Of a stretch of 64,000 nt of DNA, positions 57,872 through 64,000 are shown piece after piece. The notes beneath the pieces were generated by a model. That model searched no databases and was not told where the DNA came from. It saw only the letters and a list, made by a program, of their open reading frames with translations. This DNA comes from Curvularia sp. ZM96 (lineage: Eukaryota > Ascomycota > Dothideomycetes > Pleosporales > Pleosporaceae), in the NCBI GenBank assembly GCA_022457065.1, contig JAJGBQ010000004.1:2852001-2916000 (forward strand). Direction: 5' to 3'. Made by a program: the position numbers and the translations under genes. The stretch's first letter is position 1. Each line of letters starts with the position of its first letter.

Positions 57872-58399
57872 GCGCATCACTACCTGGTAATTAGGTTCGT
57901 TGTAAGAAGTTGAAGAAAAAGCATGACTGAGATTTCAGATGTATATAGCAATCGCGTCATGCATGATAATCATAAACTCCGTCAATAATTGAGCGAATTG
58001 GTCTTAGGGTCATTCGTAATCTTCGTAGTGCGTTTGTGGGCGAATTTACATCACTAAGCTGCGTTACGGGAGTATAATCAATATTCATTGCTAATTCAAC
58101 CGTCATTGGATTGCGTCCTTCCACGATACAAAGGATGCCTTTGATGAACTTTTGAGGTTCGCTTAGGCACAACCTTGTACTGAGTCCCACGTCTGACTCT
58201 CCAAGCCGCGTAACATCTGTCATTCATGGCAGGGTAGGTAAAGCTAGGTAGTCAGCCGCCCTAGTTTTTCTTATTCCCTAAGCTCTTAAACACGACTTCT
58301 TCTGCAAGGTTCTGATCGCTTGCCGCCCGTCACGATCTAGTCTCCCTACATCAAAGGAAACTTATTTAAAGTTAGCTATAGTTATGTGTTTAACTAGAC
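57872..58399. other. Left flank of the transposon
   Basis: It contains an 88-codon minus-strand frame (57957-58223; TRLCLSEPQKFIKGILCIVE) that could be a gene remnant but has no recognised match. It is otherwise non-coding. Confidence 0.3.
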
Positions 58400-58401
58400 T
58401 A

Positions 58402-58450
58402 ACGTGTTTCACCACCGAGCGGCCCACCCCACCGAGCGGCCCACTCCACT
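58402..58450 (+). repeat. Transposon left terminal inverted repeat
   Basis: 49 bp, starting ACGTGTTTCACC. It contains two 17-bp direct subrepeats (ACCGAGCGGCCCACCCC and ACCGAGCGGCCCACTCC), which may be transposase binding sites. Identical in reverse complement to the right end. Confidence 0.95.
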
Positions 58451-58482
58451 ACCGTGCCCTACCTTTACTACAACATCGCGTG

Positions 58483-60126
58483 ATGTCTCAACCACCACAA
58501 CCCTAGAAGAGCTATATCGAAGCTAACGTGCAATTAGTAGTCTCTAAGCTTACTAGAAACTAAATTCAAAGTATTTAGCAGGCTAAAAAGGTCTACAACG
58601 TCCCTAAAACGACGATACGTCGACGACGCGACAGAAAGCACTGCCGACGCGATTGTGAGCCGAATTGCAAGCGCCTAACAAAGCTAGAAGAGGAGGCCAT
58701 TACTAGGCGCGTAATAGTTGAGGCTGAGCGAGGGCTACCCTATAGAAAAGACGACGTGCGAGATATAGCTAATAGACTGCTCTGAGAGCGTAGTAGAGAG
58801 GAGGTTGGCAAGAATTAGGTTAATAGGTTCGTCCAGCGCAATTCTAAGCTGCGTACGCGCCGTAGCCGTCCATATAATCGTCAGCGAGCTGCCTACGAAG
58901 ATCTAGCGCTTATTAAGGGCTAGTTCGAGCTAGTTCAGAATACGAAGGCGAAGTATAGTATCATAGACAAAGATATCTACAACTTTAATAAGACTAGCTT
59001 TATTATAGGCAAGATTTTATCACAGTTAGTTATCACAGGCTCGGACAAACTAGGGAAATTAAAGAAGATCTAGCCAGACAATCAGTAGTAGGTTACGCTA
59101 ATACAAGGCGTTGGCGCGACAGGGAAGCGCATTCTAGCCTTTCTTATCTTCGCAGGTAAAGTTCTAATCTCCACCTAGTTTACAGAGGACCTACCACGCG
59201 ACTAGGTAATTCAAGTTAGCCCTAATAGCTAGACGAACAACAATCTAGCGCTTGACTAGCTCCGCCACTTCGATTCTCATGCCCGTCCTATAGGGACGCA
59301 TAGGCTGCTTATTATTAACGGCCATGAGAGCCACTACTCAGTAGAATTCCAAGATCTTTGCGAAGAGAAGAAAATAATCCTTCTCTGTATGCCTCCGCAC
59401 TCGTCGCACCTCTTATAGCCTCTTAACGTTGGCTACTTCTCGCCATTAAAGCGCGCGTACGGCGACGCTATCTCAGCCTTAGCGCGTAACTATATCTACT
59501 ATATTAGCAAAGACATCTTCCTACCAGCATTTAAAGAGACCTATAACAAGTCTATTATAGCAGATAATATCCGTGCAGGCTTTCGAGGTGCTAGACTTAT
59601 GCCACACAATTCTCACGTTATTTTATCACAGCTTAACGTCGTACTGCGTACGCCAACTCCACTAGCGCAAGAGAGCACCGCCTAGGATCTAAAAACACCA
59701 CGCAACGCGCACGAAATAGAGGCACAGGCTACGCTTATTCAAAACCACATACAAATCCAGCAAGGGTCTTCTATAAGTTCTCTTAATTAGCAGGTGCGGC
59801 AGCTTAGTAAAGGAGCCCAACAGATAGCCCACGAAATAGTGTTAATGCGAGAAACAATCTATCGCCTTAAGGCTACTATTAAAGAAGTAACAAAGCGAAA
59901 ATCTCGCAAGCGGCGCTACGTACAGGCAGAGAGATCCCAGACAGTTAGTCAAGTAGCTAATTAGGTCGCTGAGGCAGAGGGTAGAAGCCGTAACGACGGT
60001 ACAACGCCTACAAAGAGGGTGCGTAGTAAACGGCGCTGCGGACGTTACAGCCAAGTTAGACATAACTCTCGCACCTATCAAGTAGAATTAGAGGATATAG
60101 AAGATAGCGACGATTTTAAAGAATAA
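58483..60126 (+). pseudogene. Pogo/Fot1 transposase relic, 548 codons
   Basis: A single frame from ATG 58483 to TAA 60124-60126. It has an N-terminal HTH/CENP-B-type region (VPKTTIRRRR; later EEVGK-N-VNRFVQRN), then a DDE_1 domain with LIQGVGATGKRI, HFDSHARPIGTHRLLIINGH and PPHSSHLL, and a basic C-terminal tail. There are 15 TAG, one TAA and one TGA, nearly all where Trp (TGG) or Gln (CAG/CAA) is expected. The three catalytic Asp positions all read Asn: AAT 58987, AAC 59317 and AAC 59425 (35 residues between the last two). Each change is a G-to-A after T, or a C-to-T before A, the RIP signature. Confidence 0.93.
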
Positions 60127-60196
60127 TATTCTACTCTACTTAATTAAGAAAAATGTGGTAGTGTTGCACAATGTTGATACGAGAGTAGAGCGTAGA

Positions 60197-60245
60197 AGTG
60201 GAGTGGGCCGCTCGGTGGGGTGGGCCGCTCGGTGGTGAAACACGT
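60197..60245 (-). repeat. Transposon right terminal inverted repeat
   Basis: 49 bp, the exact inverted copy of the left end, ending GGTGAAACACGT next to the TA target duplication. Confidence 0.95.
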
Positions 60246-60247
60246 TA

Positions 60248-60644
60248 TATGATTAATAATAAATATTGCGAGTTGGCCATTAACAAGCTTGGCTCAATAT
60301 CTGGGGTCTATGATGGTAGAATCAAAGAGTACAAAGCCAGAGTGTATTGGGAATGTCGTGGCTGTGTTAGGAAAGGAGATATCTTGGTCGCATTGAAGCC
60401 AGGCCCGTGGAATGTGCTTCTTCGGCGATGTACAGGACTAGGCGATCTTTTTGAAGTTGTGGGATGGGGTAGTGGAATGAAGATGGGGCCAGAATTCCGT
60501 TGTGAGGGGTCTTTCTACGGCCCCTTCCAGGACGGAAACGAAAGTGGATATTATTTGGCTGAAGAGGAGTTTCGTTATAAAACCGGGTGGACACTGCACG
60601 CAAATCGCGCTCCAGGATCAAGGCAGCAGTTTATGATTCGATGA
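60248..60644 (+). pseudogene. C-terminal fragment of an unknown gene at the transposon's right edge
   Basis: A frame of about 130 codons starting right after the TA duplication (MINNKYCELAINKLGSISGV) with protein-like sequence (GDILVALKPGPWNVLLRRC; FRCEGSFYGPFQDGNESGYY). The beginning of the gene is not found left of the element in a matching frame, so this may be the 3' end of a gene cut by the insertion. The GDILVALKP segment faintly recalls the C-terminal part of HET proteins; I do not rely on it. Confidence 0.35.
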
Positions 60645-61976
60645 ATCATTAGAGGAAGAGAAGTTTTGCTGGCAAACCGCTCATGTTAATGTGACTTTCC
60701 AAATGCAGCAAGGTGAAAGTTGGAATTCGCGAATGAAATAGATAGCATGCTGATTATTACGGGAGATGAGTGAATGGTAGGACATTATTATGTTCTTCAA
60801 CACCACCTTAATGCTAGAGCGACTTACCTCAATTTTCAACAAGCACGCTCGCAGTACTGACAGATGTATGTAGTAGTAGTCAGGTAGTAATGAGACGATC
60901 TCACTATACAACACGCCAGTTCGGAAGCGGACGGAAAAACCACTGTTGATCTTTTTGTCGATGTATTAAATATTCATGCTAATACGCCACCTATCCATTG
61001 GTTCCTACACACTAGCTTTTAGGAGAACTTTCCTCAGTGATGTAGCTGCGTTGATGTAGATATCGCAGCGTACAGTGCTAGTGCCAGTTCGTATAGTGTG
61101 ATAGCCACAAAGTAGTTTTGCATATAAGACACATGAGATGTCATCGATCTAACCACAGATTCTGCAGGAGGCTTGTTCTTCACGTAAGTGGCTTGAGTGT
61201 AGATCACGTGATCCGTTTACTGAAGTGGCTGGAATCCTTCCGTGGGTGACCCTAGCTCTAGTAGTACCTCCTCTCAATAGCCTTGGTGTTCAAGGCAATG
61301 GATTTCTTCCGACTCACTAACCTTTTTCTTATCTTCATATATTGATAGCCCACCAAAGGCAGGTGTTCGGTAGAGCTCCTGCCTCTTTCTGCCTAGACCG
61401 AGTGGCCGTGCGTGAACTAGTCGCTACGCTTCGATGCTTGTGAGGCTTAATATCCAAAGCTTACATTTCATATTCTGTAGCATACTCCATGGTAAAATGC
61501 ACCTACGCTAATTTGTAGTGTGTGAGTGAGATCAGAATTCAAAACGCTGCCTCATTATCCTGAAGAAGGGCTGATGTTGTCGGGGAACACTACCGTACAC
61601 CTCTGATCTTTTCCTCCTTTGGTAGCTCTAGCCAACGGGACATGCCACTGTTGCCTTCCTGATTGAGCAGTTCGCCCATCACGAAGCCGGTCGACACTAA
61701 TGCACCTTGCACATAGCAACTGTGGCGATTCGCTGTAACCATACAATGTCGCCGCATTGCACATGGGTTACGGAACCGGGGCTTGGAAAGGACCTGCAGC
61801 TACGACGTCTACTCTATCAATGATGGCACCACATTCGGGTCCGTGATTGTGCAGCCCGCCAGGCACGGGATAGAAGTATAAGTTGAGCCGATCGTCACTT
61901 ATCTCTCAGGTCGCCTACGTCCGCAATTGTTTTGCTTCTGCTCGTTCGAGATTGCAAATCGCGTCGAGTCGCAACA
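60645..61976. other. Intergenic, 1.3 kb
   Basis: No gene seen. It contains a 12-bp perfect palindrome (61202-61213) and the promoter of the S41 peptidase gene. Confidence 0.45.
61202..61213. promoter_or_regulatory. GATCACGTGATC palindrome (E-box type)
   Basis: Perfect 12-bp palindrome centred on CACGTG, a bHLH target of the Pho4/Cbf1 type. It is about 760 bp upstream of the S41 peptidase start; linkage to that gene is a guess. Confidence 0.35.
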
Positions 61977-64000
61977 ATGGCACGCCTTGTCAAGAGCATC
62001 GCAGGTCTGTCCCTCGCCTCAGCTGCTTTTGCCTCGCCCGTCTCGTCTTTCCATGCGCGTCAATACAATGCCACAAGCCCGTGTGCTCAAGTAGCTAGCT
62101 CTGTCGCGGCCCAGACAGCTGCTGTGCCCACTGTCCCCGCACAGCTGGCCTATGATTGCATTACTTCGGTCCCATTCAACCAGTCTGCCGCCCTCGCGCT
62201 CGTCGATGATGTAGTTCCCTACTTCCGATGGCAGAGCAACACTGTCTGGCTCAAGGACCCGCCCAAAGAGTACGCAGAGAAAGTGCAGCCTGGCGTCGAC
62301 ATCTGGGGAGAGCTTGAGGAGATAAGAAAGAAAGTTGTTGCAAGTGAGTATGAGAACGAGTACGAGGTATGTCGTTAATATGCAAATTAGCGATTCAATC
62401 ACTTATGCATACTATAGTTCGGATTTGAGCTCTATCGTCTTCTGCAAACTACACACGACGGACATTTTGTCTACGTACCCGATGTGATTGGAACTGTCTT
62501 CACTTTTGCACGCCCCATTGCTCTCGTTTCAGTCTCATCAGATGGTAAGGAACTACCCAAGGCCTACGTGTACGACGATGTCCTTGCCGAGTCTTTCGGT
62601 AATGCTACATTCAATGCATCCCCCATCACAAAGATCAACGGCCAGGATGCAAAGGAATACCTGGAGAACTGGGCTCAGTACGGCTCTCTCCAAGACCGAG
62701 ATGCGCTCTACAACAATGTTTTCTACCAGCTTTCAGCTGTATCACTAGGCCCGACTGGACCTGGTATGGGTACTTTTGCTGGTTCTGGAAGAGGCCGTTG
62801 GGTATGTGTATCTGCCACAGTACGTCAGATTTCCATTGGTTCGCTGACTCTTCAAGGTTTATCCCGGTGGCGCGACCACGCTTGATTTTGCCAATGGCAC
62901 AAGTCATACCTACGACAACTTCGCGAAAGTCTTGATTCCTTTCGACGGCATCACCGATGGTGAAAGCCTCTACAAACTTTGGTTTACTGGCAACCAACCC
63001 ACTCAGACTGAGGATCCTGCCCCATCAAACTCAACGACGCCAAGTCCATCAGCATCCGCATCCGCCACATCGATTCCTGCTCCTGGTTACCCACCCCCAG
63101 TCATTCGTGAGAGCCATAACCTCATTGGCGGCTATTTCTTGGAAGACGAGTACTCTGATGTTGCCGTTCTATCCGTACCTTCCTTTGTTGGTATCAATGC
63201 TCAAGAACAATTCCAAAGTACCGCCGTTCACTTCCTCGCTGCTGCCAAGGCTTCCGGAAAGAAGAAACTTGTGATAGATTTGTCTAGCAATGGCGGGGGC
63301 ACCATCTTGCTTGGATATGATCTTTACTCACTCCTCTTTCCCAACGACATTGATCACGCAGCGGCCGACCAATTCCGTGCTTTCGAGTCTACAGACATCA
63401 TGGGTCGACAATTCTCAAAGGCTTCTGAAGGTGTGACAAGAGAGCCAGTCACCTACGAACAGAATGAGACCCTGTATGATCTCCAGAGCAACGTCATCTC
63501 TTCAGTTTTCAACTACCGTACAGATCAGAAACTTGATCAGACACCTTTCAGCAGCTGGAATGAAAAGTTTGGACCCCGTCATTCCAAGGGCGATAACGTT
63601 ACGCAACTTTTCCGCTGGAACCTGGACGACCCGCTGATCCAACAAAATTCAGGTGGCATTTACGTTCATGGCCATGGCCCTCTATCTAACTACACTCAAC
63701 AGCCATTCCCCGCTGAGGATATTGTTGTCGTCACTGACGGCTATTGTGCATCGACTTGTACCATTTTCTCTGAGCTCATGCGCCAGCGCGCTGGTGTCAA
63801 ATACATCTCGCTTGGTGGCCGCCCTCGAGAAGGCATCACACAGGCAGTGGGTGGCGTGAAGGGTACCAACAACTTCCCCTGGACCTACATCCAGGAGCTT
63901 GTTCAATACACGGTCCTTAACACGACGTCTTCGGCCGAGGAGGCAGCGCAGCTCAACACCACCGAACTGAATCAATACTGGTCTTCTGTTCCTTTTGATC
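61977..64000 (+). CDS. Secreted S41-family peptidase, 3' partial
   Basis: Exons 61977-62366, 62418-62801 and 62857 to beyond the window; about 639 residues are visible. A signal peptide (MARLVKSIAGLSLASAAFA) is followed by an N-terminal domain with many N-glycosylation sites, a Pro/Ser/Thr linker (about residues 290-320) and the S41 (CPAF/tail-specific protease type) core: VIDLSSNGGGTILLGYDLYS and VVTDGYCASTCTIFSEL, where the Ser at 63751 of CASTC is the likely nucleophile. Fungal members of this type are large extracellular or secretory serine peptidases; some sit in ribosomal-peptide clusters (UstP-like), but no such neighbours are seen. The frame is clean to the window edge. Confidence 0.92.

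Larger units (their letters stand above)
58402..60245 (+). mobile_element. Fot1/pogo-like DNA transposon, RIP-mutated, 1,844 bp
   Basis: Perfect 49-bp terminal inverted repeats (58402-58450 and 60197-60245) are bordered by TA on both sides (58400-58401, 60246-60247), the target duplication of Tc1/mariner-pogo elements. Inside is one transposase frame without frameshifts but with 17 in-frame stops. The size is normal for a Fot1-class element, so there is no large deletion. It is non-autonomous now. Confidence 0.95.

Noticed and set aside
57957..58223. 88-codon minus-strand frame left of the transposon as a gene
   Set aside because: Too short and unmatched; mentioned only as a possible remnant.
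1..64000. CRISPR arrays, operons, riboswitches and ribosome binding sites
   Set aside because: The organism is clearly eukaryotic; the tandem repeats seen are microsatellites without spacer architecture.

Overview
The window reads as nuclear DNA of a filamentous ascomycete, most likely a dothideomycete of the Pleosporales type; the class is inference. Seen directly: genes split by many 45-85 nt introns with GT-AG ends and CTAAC-like branch sites, HET-domain (vegetative incompatibility) genes, a dispersed 5S rRNA gene, and a Fot1/pogo-type DNA transposon ruined by C-to-T/G-to-A transitions of the kind made by RIP. Both strands carry genes, with long spacers and no operons. Exon joins were made by hand; nearly all joined reading frames close in phase.

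Layout. 1-4935: end of a large RasGAP-like protein. 6727-10648: an orphan gene and an intact HET gene (both minus). 10880-20036: a short-chain dehydrogenase, a cysteine-synthase-like/rhodanese fusion and a divergent MFS exporter, followed by a CorA-like membrane protein; the first three may form a small sulfur-amino-acid-related cluster. 20669-28588: mostly spacer, with a candidate small membrane protein next to a telomere-like motif and a disordered orphan protein. 28589-39518: housekeeping block with a secreted M28 aminopeptidase, acetoacetyl-CoA synthetase, NOP10 and LCL2 head to head, and a 950-residue coiled-coil protein. 39656-45888: a CASTOR-like ACT-domain protein and GTP cyclohydrolase I, flanked by two complementary pieces of a dead MoeA-like gene. 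46920-53049: 5S rRNA, a HET gene broken by one TGA, a membrane PhoD-like phosphatase and twinfilin. 53801-55948: a GIY-YIG protein with a frameshifted tail and a broken small zinc-finger-like ORF. 56752-57871: a secreted periplasmic-binding-protein-like protein. 58402-60245: the RIP-mutated transposon with perfect 49-bp ends. 61977 to the end: a secreted S41 peptidase cut off by the window.

The most interesting signals are the MoeA relic whose two halves look separated by an inversion of about 4.8 kb, the cysteine-synthase/rhodanese fusion beside an exporter, the decayed GIY-YIG/zinc-finger pair, and the transposon whose terminal repeats escaped the mutation that destroyed its interior, including all three catalytic aspartates.
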